A stretch of 64,000 nt of DNA from Thalassospira lucentensis (GTDB lineage: Bacteria > Pseudomonadota > Alphaproteobacteria > Rhodospirillales > Thalassospiraceae), in contig NZ_LPVY01000005.1 of NCBI RefSeq assembly GCF_001613805.1, positions 186,001 through 250,000 of the forward strand. The letters run 5' to 3'. Made by a program: the position numbers and the translations under genes. Positions within the stretch are counted from its first letter, which is position 1; each line of letters begins with the position of its first letter. The notes under the pieces are model-generated. The model saw only the letters and a program-made list of their open reading frames with translations. It was not told the origin of the DNA and searched no databases. This document shows, piece after piece, positions 1 through 7,899 of the stretch.

Positions 1-27
1 CTGATGCGCATATTTCTGATCCGACAT

Positions 28-537
28 TCAATTTTTTTCCGATTTATCCATTGCCTCTTTGACAAGTGTCAGAGCGCGGACCATTCGGCTAAAGGCGGTT
101 TGCGTCGGAATCCCAAGTTGCTCGCCAATTTCACCATAGGTCTTACCTTCAAGTCGGGCGAGAATGAAAACGGTCCGAAGGTTTTTTGGCAAAGCATTCA
201 GCGATGCCTGCAACTGTCGTAATTCCTGTCGTGACCATGCGATCTGTTCAGGAGAAGGGGCGTCATCGGCAACGAATTCAAATGCTTTGTCAGGTTCCTG
301 AACGAAGGTCAGTATCCGTTCCCGCCGGAAATGATCAATCACCAGATTCTGCGCTGTCCTGAACAGATAGGACTGGGCAAATTGCGGATCAGGCAACGAT
401 GGCGTGGCTACAACCCGAAGGAACGTGTCCTGCACGATATCGTCGGCCATATGCCACGAAAGTTTCCGCCGCTGCACAAAATGCAGCAGTCGGGACCGAT
501 AGGTACGGAATAGCATGTTGACATCCCAGTGCGTCAC
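28..537 (-). CDS. ECF-type (FecI-like) RNA polymerase sigma factor
   Basis: This is a 169-residue ECF sigma factor. Region 2 is visible at the N-terminus (MLFRTYRSRLLHF, then DDIVQDTFLRV and AQNLVIDHFRRE) and region 4 at the C-terminus (LPKNLRTVFILARLEGKTYGEIGEQLGIP). FecI-like factors direct transcription of iron-siderophore uptake genes, usually with an adjacent FecR anti-sigma that would lie beyond the window edge here. I chose the GTG at 537 because AAAGG sits 8 bases upstream; a TTG at 591 and an ATG at 516 are alternatives. A Fur-box-like site overlaps the likely promoter, supporting an iron-starvation role. The iron assignment is inference from that site and from the family. Confidence 0.85.
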   Translation of the reverse strand: MTHWDVNMLFRTYRSRLLHFVQRRKLSWHMADDIVQDTFLRVVATPSLPDPQFAQSYLFRTAQNLVIDHFRRERILTFVQEPDKAFEFVADDAPSPEQIAWSRQELRQLQASLNALPKNLRTVFILARLEGKTYGEIGEQLGIPTQTAFSRMVRALTLVKEAMDKSEKN

Positions 538-626
538 GGCTCGGACCTTTGGAATTATCCGCGTAGAGCTTGATGCAGGTATTTGGCACAAACAGCTTGC
601 GGCGGCGTCATATCAGCGGAACAACA

Positions 627-657
627 TAAATATCGCACATGACAATCATTCTCAATT
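627..657 (-). promoter_or_regulatory. Promoter with overlapping Fur-box-like site for the ECF sigma gene
   Basis: On the minus strand a -35 TTGAGA (650-655) and a -10 TATTTA (627-632) are 17 bases apart. The same strand reads GAGAATGATTGTCATG over 638-653, close to the Fur core GATAATGATTATCATT. The site covers the -35 and the spacer, so iron-loaded Fur would be expected to block transcription. The match was judged by eye. The fur gene is in this window at 11281-11703. Confidence 0.6.
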
Positions 658-700
658 AAAATTTCAACTTATTGAAATTATGTGGTGATGTTGTTCACCC

Positions 701-738
701 AAAAGAAACCCGTGCAAAAGGAGAAACTTTTGCACGGG
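701..738 (-). terminator. Intrinsic terminator downstream of trmB
   Basis: A perfect 12-bp stem (709-720 with 727-738, arm CCCGTGCAAAAG) encloses a GAGAAA loop. On the minus strand it is followed by TTTCTTTT. It lies just past the trmB stop codon and separates it from the divergently controlled sigma-factor promoter. Confidence 0.85.
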
Positions 739-764
739 CTAGCCAGAACTTCTGCATCAGACGG

Positions 765-1481
765 TCAAGAGCGGTTTTTACGCCGGAACCGCAAATAATT
801 GCATTTTTTACCCTGGCGTAGCGCTTTTTGTTCATACCGGGTTTTAACCCAGTCGGCAGGCGGGTTGCGCCAGTCTTCCGGACTCTCGGCAAGCCACTCG
901 AAATCCCGATGATTGTGCATATGCTGCAGGGTCCAGGAAATATATTGCATGTCGTCACTGGCAACCCGGAACTCCGCGCCGTCTTTCAGGAGACGCGCCA
1001 GCAATGCAAGATTCTTGGGACCAATAAACCGGCGTTCCGCATGGCGTTTCTTCGGCCATGGATCCGGAAACAGCAAGAATGCACGGTCAAAGCAGGCGTC
1101 AACCAGCTTGTAAAGCAGGGGGCGGGAATCGTCCGCAATGATCCGGACATTGCTTAGACCACGCTCGTCGATATGACGCAGGAGGCTGCCAACCCCGTCC
1201 ATAAACGGCTCAGCCCCGATAATCCCGATCTGCGGGTTGGCCTGGGCCTGACCAGCCAAATGTTCGCCACCGCCAAAGCCAATCTCGAGCCAAAGCTGAT
1301 CATGCTTTTCCCCGAAATAGTCGTTCGGATCGACACCGGCCTGATCTGGATAGGTAATCCCGATTTTCGGAAGCAACTCGTCAACCAGTGCCCGGCGAGA
1401 ATCTTTGAGTGGGCGGCTGCCGCGACGGCCATAAAAATTCGGGCGGTCCGGGGTCGGTAACGGGCGATTGCTGTTGCGCAT
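765..1481 (-). CDS. trmB: tRNA (guanine-N7)-methyltransferase
   Basis: TrmB uses S-adenosylmethionine to make 7-methylguanosine at position 46 of tRNA. The 238-residue protein has the SAM-binding motif LEIGFGGGEH near residues 65-75 and the family signature DPWPKKRHAERR near 140-150. Length is normal for the family. It follows metK, the SAM synthetase gene, but a terminator-like hairpin lies between them, so it may depend on read-through or a weak promoter of its own. The Shine-Dalgarno before the ATG is weak. A strong terminator follows. Confidence 0.95.
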   Translation of the reverse strand: MRNSNRPLPTPDRPNFYGRRGSRPLKDSRRALVDELLPKIGITYPDQAGVDPNDYFGEKHDQLWLEIGFGGGEHLAGQAQANPQIGIIGAEPFMDGVGSLLRHIDERGLSNVRIIADDSRPLLYKLVDACFDRAFLLFPDPWPKKRHAERRFIGPKNLALLARLLKDGAEFRVASDDMQYISWTLQHMHNHRDFEWLAESPEDWRNPPADWVKTRYEQKALRQGKKCNYLRFRRKNRS

Positions 1482-1510
1482 TGTCTTATCTGTCAGGACG
1501 GGTTTGAAAA

Positions 1511-1559
1511 ATGGCTAAAAATCAAACGGGCGACCCCGGATTTGTATCGGGGCCGCCCG
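1511..1559 (-). terminator. Intrinsic terminator between metK and trmB
   Basis: Arms at 1527-1538 and 1548-1559 form a 12-position stem with one mismatch (CGGGCG-A-CCCCG against CGGGG-C-CGCCC) around a 9-base loop. On the minus strand the stem is followed by GTTTGATTTTTAG. It should end most metK transcripts. A second perfect hairpin (CACGATTT/AAATCGTG, 1575-1594) lies nearer the metK stop and lacks a T tract. Confidence 0.75.
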
Positions 1560-1612
1560 CCTCATATCACGTCACACGATTTTGGCAAATCGTGCTTTGT
1601 CTTTTCTGCCAA

Positions 1613-2785
1613 TCAGGCACCGAATGCCGATTTCAGTTCACCAACCAGATCGGTGCGCTCCCAAGAGAAACGACCGTCTTCTTCTGCCTGACGACCAAAG
1701 TGGCCATAGGCAGAGGTCGGGGTATAGATCGGACGGCAAAGCGAAAGATGTTCGCGAATGCCCCGCGGGCTGAGATCCATCAACTGGCGCAAAACACTAC
1801 CCAGTTTAATTTCGTCCACATTGCCGGTGCCATGGTTGTTGACATAAAGTGCCAGCGGCTTAGAAACACCGATCGCATAGGCAACCTGAATGGTGCAGCG
1901 TTCGGCAAGGCCGGCAGCAACCACGTTTTTCGCAAGGTAACGTGCGGCATAGGCTGCTGAACGGTCAACCTTGGTCGGGTCCTTACCCGAAAACGCACCG
2001 CCCCCATGAGGTGCCGCGCCACCATAGGTATCAACGATGATTTTGCGACCAGTCAGGCCAGCATCCCCATCGGGACCACCAATAACAAAACGGCCCGTCG
2101 GGTTAATATAAATCTCGTCTTCCGACGGCATCCAACCTTCCGGCAGGATCGTCTCGATATAGGGCATGACCAGCGAACGAACATCAGCCTGGCTCAGGCC
2201 ATCAGCATGCTGGGTCGAAACCACAACCGAGGTCGCACCAACCGGCTTGCCATCGACATAACGCAGGGTAACCTGACTTTTGGCGTCCGGACCGAACTGG
2301 GCAGATTTACCGGAATGACGATCTTCGGCCATTTTGCGCAGGATACGATGCGAGAACTGGATCGGTGCCGGCATCAGTTCGTCCGTTTCGTCACAGGCGT
2401 AACCGAACATAATGCCTTGGTCGCCGGCGCCAAGGTCTTTCTCACCAGCGGAATCAACACCTTGGGCAATATCGGCAGACTGTTCGTGGACGTGGCACTC
2501 GATTTCAGCCGTTTTCCAATGGAAACCTTCCTGCTCATAACCGATGGCACGGATAGCTTCGCGTGCCTTTTCGATCATGACTTCCTTGGAAACGCTTTCA
2601 GGGCCGCGAACTTCGCCAGCCAGAACGACACGATTGGTAGTTGCCAGAGTCTCTACGGCAACGCGCGAATCTTCATCGGCGGCCAGAAACGCATCAACGA
2701 TGGAATCGGAAATGCGGTCGCAAACCTTATCCGGGTGACCTTCGGAAACGGATTCGCTGGTAAAAAGATATTCGGAAAGAGACAT
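1613..2785 (-). CDS. metK: S-adenosylmethionine synthetase
   Basis: MetK makes S-adenosylmethionine from methionine and ATP. The 390-residue protein shows the family signatures [13 protein letters not shown] at the N-terminus, [12 protein letters not shown] near residue 120 and [16 protein letters not shown] near 265. The start at 2785 is supported by GGAGAAGG upstream and by the expected N-terminus [20 protein letters not shown]. The reading frame stays open 27 codons further upstream, but that stretch is the leader. A SAM-II-type riboswitch lies 76 bases before the ATG, predicting feedback by the enzyme's own product. Terminators on both sides make it look like an independent transcription unit. 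Confidence 0.97.
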   Translation of the reverse strand: MSLSEYLFTSESVSEGHPDKVCDRISDSIVDAFLAADEDSRVAVETLATTNRVVLAGEVRGPESVSKEVMIEKAREAIRAIGYEQEGFHWKTAEIECHVHEQSADIAQGVDSAGEKDLGAGDQGIMFGYACDETDELMPAPIQFSHRILRKMAEDRHSGKSAQFGPDAKSQVTLRYVDGKPVGATSVVVSTQHADGLSQADVRSLVMPYIETILPEGWMPSEDEIYINPTGRFVIGGPDGDAGLTGRKIIVDTYGGAAPHGGGAFSGKDPTKVDRSAAYAARYLAKNVVAAGLAERCTIQVAYAIGVSKPLALYVNNHGTGNVDEIKLGSVLRQLMDLSPRGIREHLSLCRPIYTPTSAYGHFGRQAEEDGRFSWERTDLVGELKSAFGA

Positions 2786-2861
2786 ATAAACCTTCTCCGG
2801 TGAAAAAAGGAGTTCCATAAACTGGACCGGAGGGCATCGATACAGACCTGTACCAATTGCG

Positions 2862-2911
2862 CCCACTTAGCCTTTTTTTGCGTGGTGGCAAGCGGTCCAA
2901 ATCCGTCCACG
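2862..2911 (-). ncRNA. SAM-II (SAM-alpha) riboswitch in the metK leader
   Basis: The minus-strand leader matches the SAM-II layout. A first stem CGTGG/CCACG (2907-2911 with 2881-2885) encloses a 21-base loop containing GATTT, ACCG and TTGC in the usual order, followed by an A-rich linker and GCTAAG. CCGCTTG in the loop (2889-2895) can pair without a mismatch, counting two G-U pairs, with TAAGTGG in the tail (2863-2869). That gives the H-type pseudoknot that defines the class. SAM-II elements are known mainly from alphaproteobacteria upstream of methionine and SAM genes. How it acts over the remaining 76-base leader is not clear; no strong terminator is visible there. Confidence 0.8.
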
Positions 2912-3034
2912 TATTCGATTGGGCATATCGCCCGAACTGCGGTTTTGCCTCAATGACATTTTCAGGTCAAGAAAGATCGGTGCATAAGCGTAACGCGCCA
3001 ATTGCATTTCGAGGATCAAAATGGTCTTAACAAA

Positions 3035-3076
3035 GGCAAAAAAGCGCATCGGGCCGGAAGCCACAAATGCGCTTTT
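3035..3076 (-). terminator. Intrinsic terminator of the XRE regulator gene
   Basis: Arms AAAAGCGCAT (3040-3049) and ATGCGCTTTT (3067-3076) pair perfectly around a 17-base loop that contains a small inner hairpin. On the minus strand a run of six T follows. It lies 22 bases past the upstream gene's stop and before the metK riboswitch. In the rest of the 2786-3098 spacer I see only weak promoter-like hexamers (for example TTGAGG at 2948-2953). Confidence 0.8.
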
Positions 3077-3098
3077 CAAATTGATAGTTCCGGGTTTT

Positions 3099-3593
3099 CT
3101 ATTTTACGTTTTCGTTGTCAGCAACAAGAATGCCCATTGATTTGACCAGCTCGAAAACGCGTTTCCGCTGCGTCGGATCAGTAATCCGATAATATGCCCG
3201 CACCAGCTCAAGCGTTTCGCGACGGTTCATCGGATCGTTATCAAACGGATCCGGGCTTTCCGACATTTCGCGACGCTCGTGCACGGATTTCGACGAAATC
3301 TCGTCTGGCATGTCATCAAAGAAGAATGAAACCGGCACTTCGAGAACGCGTGACAGATCGTAAAGGCGCGACGCACCAACGCGGTTTGCACCGCGTTCAT
3401 ATTTCTGAACCTGCTGGAATGTCAGGCCGATAGCCTCACCAAGCTTCTCCTGGCTCATGCCAAGCAGCGTTCTGCGCAGTCGAACGCGCGCACCAACATG
3501 AATATCAACCGGGTTCGGCTTGCCACTTGCGGTCCGGCCCCGACCTCTGCCACGGGTGTTTTTGACCATCGTGTTTTCATCCTTAGGCGACAT
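3099..3593 (-). CDS. XRE-family helix-turn-helix transcriptional regulator
   Basis: This 164-residue DNA-binding protein has a basic, Gly/Arg-rich leader (residues 9-20), then a Cro/cI-type HTH (VGARVRLRRTLLGMSQEKLGEAIGL, FQQVQKYERGANRVGASRL). A C-terminal region resembles regulators found beside metK in many alphaproteobacteria. I chose the ATG at 3593 because GAGAAGGA is well placed upstream; an in-frame GTG at 3614 is an alternative. It lies 75 bases after lnt and ends in its own terminator. Its targets are unknown; the neighbourhood suggests a conserved partner of the lnt-metK region but does not show a function. Confidence 0.85.
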   Translation of the reverse strand: MSPKDENTMVKNTRGRGRGRTASGKPNPVDIHVGARVRLRRTLLGMSQEKLGEAIGLTFQQVQKYERGANRVGASRLYDLSRVLEVPVSFFFDDMPDEISSKSVHERREMSESPDPFDNDPMNRRETLELVRAYYRITDPTQRKRVFELVKSMGILVADNENVK

Positions 3594-3668
3594 TTTGTGT
3601 TGTCCTTCTCTCACTCCGACCTACCCGCTCTTATTTTTGGTGGGACAATCAGGGAGCGGTTCGGTGCT

Positions 3669-5249
3669 TCACACAGCCGCTTTAAGGGATTTGAAAAACC
3701 TACTATATCCCAAAACGAGAACGGCTAGAAAGGTTACAATACCGTAAAATAGAATATCGCGCCACAAATAATATACCGTGGTATGGTTATACACCCCCGA
3801 AAGGGGGTGAACCATGACTCCCTCTCCACTTAAGGGGAGTGTCACCAGTTCCCGTCCATATGCATCATACATTGCCGATACACCGGTATAGGCCGCCCGA
3901 ACCATCGGACGCCCTTCTTCGACACTGCGAAACCGTGCAGCTGCCAGATGCTGATAAGGGCCAGCACTTTTGCCAAACCAGCCATCGTTGGTCACATTTA
4001 GCAACCAGTCGGGCTGATTGGCATCGTCAATAACCGCACCCGGGAAGATCACCTCATAGCAAATCAGGGGCGAGAAACTCGGCAAACCTGCAATATCAAG
4101 TGTCTGCGGTCCCGGCCCAAAAGAGAAATCAGTGCGTCCTGCCGTCAGTTTCGGGATCGGTATCCAGTTGCGGAATGGCACGTACTCGCCAAATGGGACG
4201 AGGTGGAACTTGTCGAAACTCGCAACAATCTCTCCGGTACTGTCGAGAACCTGAACCGCGTTCCAAACTTTGAATTCATCCGTATCCCGCGGATAGGTTC
4301 GTGGAGCCCCAGTAACCAGAATATCACCAGGTCCGAGAACCGAGGCCATCTGCAACCTGCGTACCGGTTGGGCTTCGACAAAAAATGTCGCAGCCGTTTC
4401 GGGCCAGATCACGATACGTCTGCGGTCCGGCGCCATATCGGCCGGGCGACGCGACAGTCGCAGCAGTTTTGCAAAATGCTGATCCTGAAGTTCCGGTACC
4501 CACTTTTCACGCTGCGGGATATTGGGCTGCACGACCTGCACCACAGGCAAATCTTCAGAAACGGCAACCTCGGCATCCGCTGGTCCCACCAGAGCAAGGC
4601 GAAGCGCCCCCCCCCCCCACAACAGCACTGCAATCATGATGCCCGCAAAAGCTGTCAATCGCCCGGCACGTCCTGCAACGAAAGTCGCAGGCAAAGTCGC
4701 AAAGAGGCCCGTGATCACCGATAGTCCATAAACCCCGATGATTGAGGCAAATTGCATCGGAGCCGGATCGACCGCCCAGACATGAGCCAGCAGGTTCCAG
4801 GGGAAACCGGTCATCAGATGGCCGCGAAGGAATTCAGCAACCGCCCACAAAGCTGCCAGCATCACAGCACGCCCGATAATTTTGCGCGTCAGCCGCCAGC
4901 TCGCCCAAACGGCAACCATCGGAAAGATCGCAAGCCCGCCACCCAGTCCGAGCAAGACAAATGGGATCATCCAGCCATAGATTTCCGGCTCGACCAGAAA
5001 GGCATGACTGACCCAGTAAAAACCGGCGGCAAAATGTCCGGTTCCGAACCACCAACCCGCCGAAAGCGCGCCTTTGTTGCATTTAACGCCGTCGAGCGAC
5101 CAAAGCAGCACGGCAAAAGCTATCGGAAGGGCCGGTAAAAAGAAGAAAGGCGGCAACGCCAATACCGCAACCGCCCCGGACACCAGCCACAAAAAACGCC
5201 TGCGCCAACCCGAAAGGTTGGCCAGACGCGCCGCCAGTCTATCAATCAT
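3669..5249 (-). CDS. lnt: Apolipoprotein N-acyltransferase
   Basis: Lnt adds the third acyl chain to lipoproteins in the inner membrane. The 526-residue protein has several N-terminal membrane segments, then a nitrilase-type domain. The catalytic triad is visible as Glu in VIWPETA, Lys in KFHLVPFGEYVPF and Cys in LICYEVIFP. A C-terminal membrane segment follows. The ATG at 5249 overlaps the end of corC by 8 bases and has AGGGA upstream, indicating translational coupling. Twelve consecutive G (coding strand, 4607-4618) encode Trp-Gly-Gly-Gly near residue 210 at the end of the membrane domain. The frame is intact here, but slippage would truncate the enzyme before its active site. Confidence 0.95.
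   Translation of the reverse strand: MIDRLAARLANLSGWRRRFLWLVSGAVAVLALPPFFFLPALPIAFAVLLWSLDGVKCNKGALSAGWWFGTGHFAAGFYWVSHAFLVEPEIYGWMIPFVLLGLGGGLAIFPMVAVWASWRLTRKIIGRAVMLAALWAVAEFLRGHLMTGFPWNLLAHVWAVDPAPMQFASIIGVYGLSVITGLFATLPATFVAGRAGRLTAFAGIMIAVLLWGGGALRLALVGPADAEVAVSEDLPVVQVVQPNIPQREKWVPELQDQHFAKLLRLSRRPADMAPDRRRIVIWPETAATFFVEAQPVRRLQMASVLGPGDILVTGAPRTYPRDTDEFKVWNAVQVLDSTGEIVASFDKFHLVPFGEYVPFRNWIPIPKLTAGRTDFSFGPGPQTLDIAGLPSFSPLICYEVIFPGAVIDDANQPDWLLNVTNDGWFGKSAGPYQHLAAARFRSVEEGRPMVRAAYTGVSAMYDAYGRELVTLPLSGEGVMVHPLSGVYNHTTVYYLWRDILFYGIVTFLAVLVLGYSRFFKSLKAAV
4607..4618 (-). repeat. Homopolymer tract of 12 G inside lnt
   Basis: The coding strand carries 12 consecutive G, the longest homopolymer I noticed in the window. 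Tracts of this length are prone to slipped-strand changes and to sequencing error. The count given here keeps lnt in frame. See the matching finding. Confidence 0.9.
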
Positions 5250-6222
5250 TGGATGATCCCTGTTTGGAACTTTCGTCACTGATCGCTGCCGGTTCCGTGC
5301 GGATCAGGTGAATGCGCAAGCGCCGGATACGGCGTGGATCGGCATCAAGAACCTCGAACTGGATACCGGTCGGATGCTCGATCAGTTCGCCTCGCGCGGG
5401 AACACGCCCCGCCAGCGAAAAGACCAACCCACCCAGCGTATCGATATCTTCGTCCTCATCCTCGTCCAGCAGGCCAAAACCCAGCTTTTCCTCGAGGTCC
5501 TCGACCTCGTAACGCGCATCGGCAATATAGCAGCCATCCGAAAGGCGGATCAGCTTAGGTGTCTGGTCAATGTCGTGCTCGTCGTCAATTTCGCCGACAA
5601 TTTCCTCGACCAGATCCTCGATGGTGATCAGGCCATCGATACCGCCAAACTCGTCAACCACCAGCGCCATATGCGTCCGCGACAGACGCATTTCCGATAA
5701 CAGGTCGAGGACACGGATCGCTGGCGACACGAACAGCACCCGGCGCAACAGGGTCTGCAGCTGGAATTCCTTGCCCGCCGCAACGCAGCCCAAAACATCC
5801 TTGATATGGACCATACCAACGATTTCATCGATAGACTCGCCATAAACCGGCAGACGGGAATGTGCCTTTTTCACCATCACCTCGACCAGTTCGTCGAGGG
5901 TGATGCTTTTTTCGACCGCTACAATATCAGCGCGCGGGATCATCACATCTTCGGCGGTCATATCGCGAAGGGCGATGATATTTTCAAAAAGCGACCGTTC
6001 ATGAAGCGAGACGGGCTCATCATCTTCTTCACTACGTTCGGCAAGCTCTTCAAGCGTATCGGAAAGCGATGCTTCGCCGTTTCGCGCTTTGCCGCGCTTA
6101 AGGCCTAATGCCGATGCGACATTGCCCCATAAGGACCCGTTATCCGAATCCTGAGCATTATCCCCGCCTTGGCGAGGGCTCATACTGTCGTGGTCGTCGT
6201 CGCGCTGACTATTCTCGTTCAT
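5242..6222 (-). CDS. corC: CorC/HlyC-family CBS-pair protein
   Basis: The 326-residue protein has an acidic N-terminal linker, two CBS motifs (MTAEDVMIPRADIVAV near residue 95, and the DLLSEMRLSRTHMALVVDEFGGIDGLITIEDLVEEIVGEI region near 170-210) and a C-terminal transporter-associated CorC/HlyC domain. It lacks the membrane DUF21 domain of the longer homologues, like E. coli CorC (YbeX), which is linked to magnesium/cobalt efflux and ribosome-related phenotypes. The start overlaps the ybeY stop (ATGA) and the end overlaps lnt, so the gene sits inside a coupled miaB-phoH-ybeY-corC-lnt operon, the same order as in enterobacteria. Confidence 0.92.
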   Translation of the reverse strand: MNENSQRDDDHDSMSPRQGGDNAQDSDNGSLWGNVASALGLKRGKARNGEASLSDTLEELAERSEEDDEPVSLHERSLFENIIALRDMTAEDVMIPRADIVAVEKSITLDELVEVMVKKAHSRLPVYGESIDEIVGMVHIKDVLGCVAAGKEFQLQTLLRRVLFVSPAIRVLDLLSEMRLSRTHMALVVDEFGGIDGLITIEDLVEEIVGEIDDEHDIDQTPKLIRLSDGCYIADARYEVEDLEEKLGFGLLDEDEDEDIDTLGGLVFSLAGRVPARGELIEHPTGIQFEVLDADPRRIRRLRIHLIRTEPAAISDESSKQGSSND

Positions 6223-6821
6223 TGTCCTGTTTCGATATCTTGATCTTCGATCGGTTCATAGGGATCATCAATCCCCAGTGCGGCAAGAATTTGCCGTTCA
6301 AGTTCTTCCATCTCTTCGGCTTCATCATCAACCATATGATCATAGCCGACAAGATGCAGCGTGCCATGTACCGTCAGATGAACAAGATGATTTATCAGTG
6401 TCTTGTTCTGTTCAACGGCTTCACGTTCGCATGTTTCACGTGCAATGACGATATCACCCAGCATCAGGGGCATATCAGGTGACATCATGAAATCTGCCGC
6501 ATCATCCGCACTTTCAAGTGCTGCGAACGATAAAACATTGGTCGGGTTGTCCTTGCCGCGATAATCACGGTTCAATATCCGGACCGATGCATCGTCCGAT
6601 AGCCGAACACCAACTTCGACCACAGGTGCAATGCTCAGAAGTGATGCGCCATCTCCTTCGTCGGATGTTCCATCGGTTGGAACGGCATCTTCTTTCCAAA
6701 GCGCACCCTCACGCGCAGCGCCATCAAGTGCCGCACGCACAGCGTTTTCAATCGCATCAATCTCGGTCTTGGCCCAATTGCCGGCTTCAACATCAAGGTC
6801 CAGATCAAGCGGTGCGGTCAT
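6219..6821 (-). CDS. ybeY: Endoribonuclease YbeY (rRNA maturation factor)
   Basis: YbeY is a zinc-dependent endonuclease needed for 16S rRNA 3' end maturation and ribosome quality control. The metal-binding motif H-x3-H-x5-H appears as HGTLHLVGYDH near residue 155. At 200 residues it is longer than the roughly 155 of E. coli; the extra length is an acidic insertion in the first 80 residues, including EGDGASLL. The start lies 17 bases inside phoH and the stop overlaps corC, so translation is probably coupled. Confidence 0.94.
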   Translation of the reverse strand: MTAPLDLDLDVEAGNWAKTEIDAIENAVRAALDGAAREGALWKEDAVPTDGTSDEGDGASLLSIAPVVEVGVRLSDDASVRILNRDYRGKDNPTNVLSFAALESADDAADFMMSPDMPLMLGDIVIARETCEREAVEQNKTLINHLVHLTVHGTLHLVGYDHMVDDEAEEMEELERQILAALGIDDPYEPIEDQDIETGQ

Positions 6822-7899
6822 CGCCCTGATCCTCGTCCTTGATCCCGCGATAGCCTTTTTTCAGGCGGTCGCGCAAGGCATCTGCTGCGTCATAGGCCTG
6901 AACAATCTTGGTCACCAGTGCGTGACGAACCACATCGCGTTGATCAAACTTGATCGTCGCAACACCTTTGACATCCGCAATAGTTTCAAGCGCATCCCGC
7001 AAGCCGGATTTGGTACCATCGGGCAAATCGACCTGTGTCAGGTCACCTGTCACCACCATCCGCGATCCTTCGCCAAGGCGGGTCAGGAACATTTTCATCT
7101 GCATGGCTGTCGTGTTCTGCGCTTCGTCAAGAATAACAAAGGCATGTGCAAGCGTACGGCCTCGCATGAAGGCAAGCGGTGCGACTTCAATCTCGCCGCT
7201 TTCCATGCGCTTGATAACAACATCGCCCGGAAGAGTATCATGCAGCGCATCATAAAGTGGGCGCAGATAAGGATCGACCTTGTCCTTCAGATCGCCGGGC
7301 AGGAAGCCAAGCCGTTCGCCAGCCTCGACCGCCGGACGTGACAGAACGATACGGTCAACCTGCCCCTGAATAAGCGACTGAACCGCCATTGCGACCGCCA
7401 GATAGGTTTTCCCGGTACCGGCCGGACCAATACCAAAGACCAGCTCGTGATCAAGCATCGCCTCAACATAATCCTTCTGGCGTTTGGATCGCGGCGAAAT
7501 CCGGCGTTTCTTGGTCTGGATGGTCAGGCGCGATCCGCCAAACATATCCTTGGTCTGGCCGGTCCAAGGATCGGCTTCATCAGGTTCGGACAGTCGAATC
7601 GCGCCGTCGACCGTTTCAACGTCGACATGGTCAATTTCCTTGTCCCGAAGACGCGCGTAAAGCTGCCCCAGAACCTTTTTGGCCTGGGCTACTTTGGGAC
7701 CCTGCCCTGCAAGGGTTACCACCGACCCGCGACTGGAAACCTGAACACCGGTGCCTTCGGAAAGGCGGGTCAGGTTTTCGGCTTGTGGCCCGTATAAAAG
7801 CTGGGCAAGCGCATTATCTGCAAATTCGATCTGATCAGTATCTTTGGTCGAAGACTTGGCTTTTGCCGTGTTTTTTGCCTTTGCTGAGGTGGCAGTCAC
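6805..7899 (-). CDS. PhoH-like ATPase
   Basis: This 364-residue cytoplasmic P-loop ATPase has an N-terminal KH-like region ([20 protein letters not shown]), a Walker A motif GPAGTGKT near residue 160 and a Walker B region [11 protein letters not shown]. It belongs to the PhoH/YbeZ group that works with YbeY in RNA metabolism. The N-terminus is rich in Ala, Lys and Thr. The first four bases overlap the miaB stop (ATGA). The phosphate-starvation name of the family does not imply Pho control here; no Pho box is visible. Confidence 0.92.
   Translation of the reverse strand: MTATSAKAKNTAKAKSSTKDTDQIEFADNALAQLLYGPQAENLTRLSEGTGVQVSSRGSVVTLAGQGPKVAQAKKVLGQLYARLRDKEIDHVDVETVDGAIRLSEPDEADPWTGQTKDMFGGSRLTIQTKKRRISPRSKRQKDYVEAMLDHELVFGIGPAGTGKTYLAVAMAVQSLIQGQVDRIVLSRPAVEAGERLGFLPGDLKDKVDPYLRPLYDALHDTLPGDVVIKRMESGEIEVAPLAFMRGRTLAHAFVILDEAQNTTAMQMKMFLTRLGEGSRMVVTGDLTQVDLPDGTKSGLRDALETIADVKGVATIKFDQRDVVRHALVTKIVQAYDAADALRDRLKKGYRGIKDEDQGDDRTA

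Noticed and set aside
1575-1594. Perfect 8-bp hairpin just past metK considered as the metK terminator
   Set aside because: It has no T tract. The longer stem at 1527-1559 followed by GTTTGATTTTT is the better terminator.
2006-2803. Long 265-codon open frame opposite metK
   Set aside because: It is the antisense shadow of a highly conserved gene. Composition follows the metK codon pattern and the product resembles no known family.
6805-7899. Pho-regulon control of the PhoH-like gene
   Set aside because: The gene name suggests it, but no Pho box is visible and the gene is translationally coupled inside the miaB operon.
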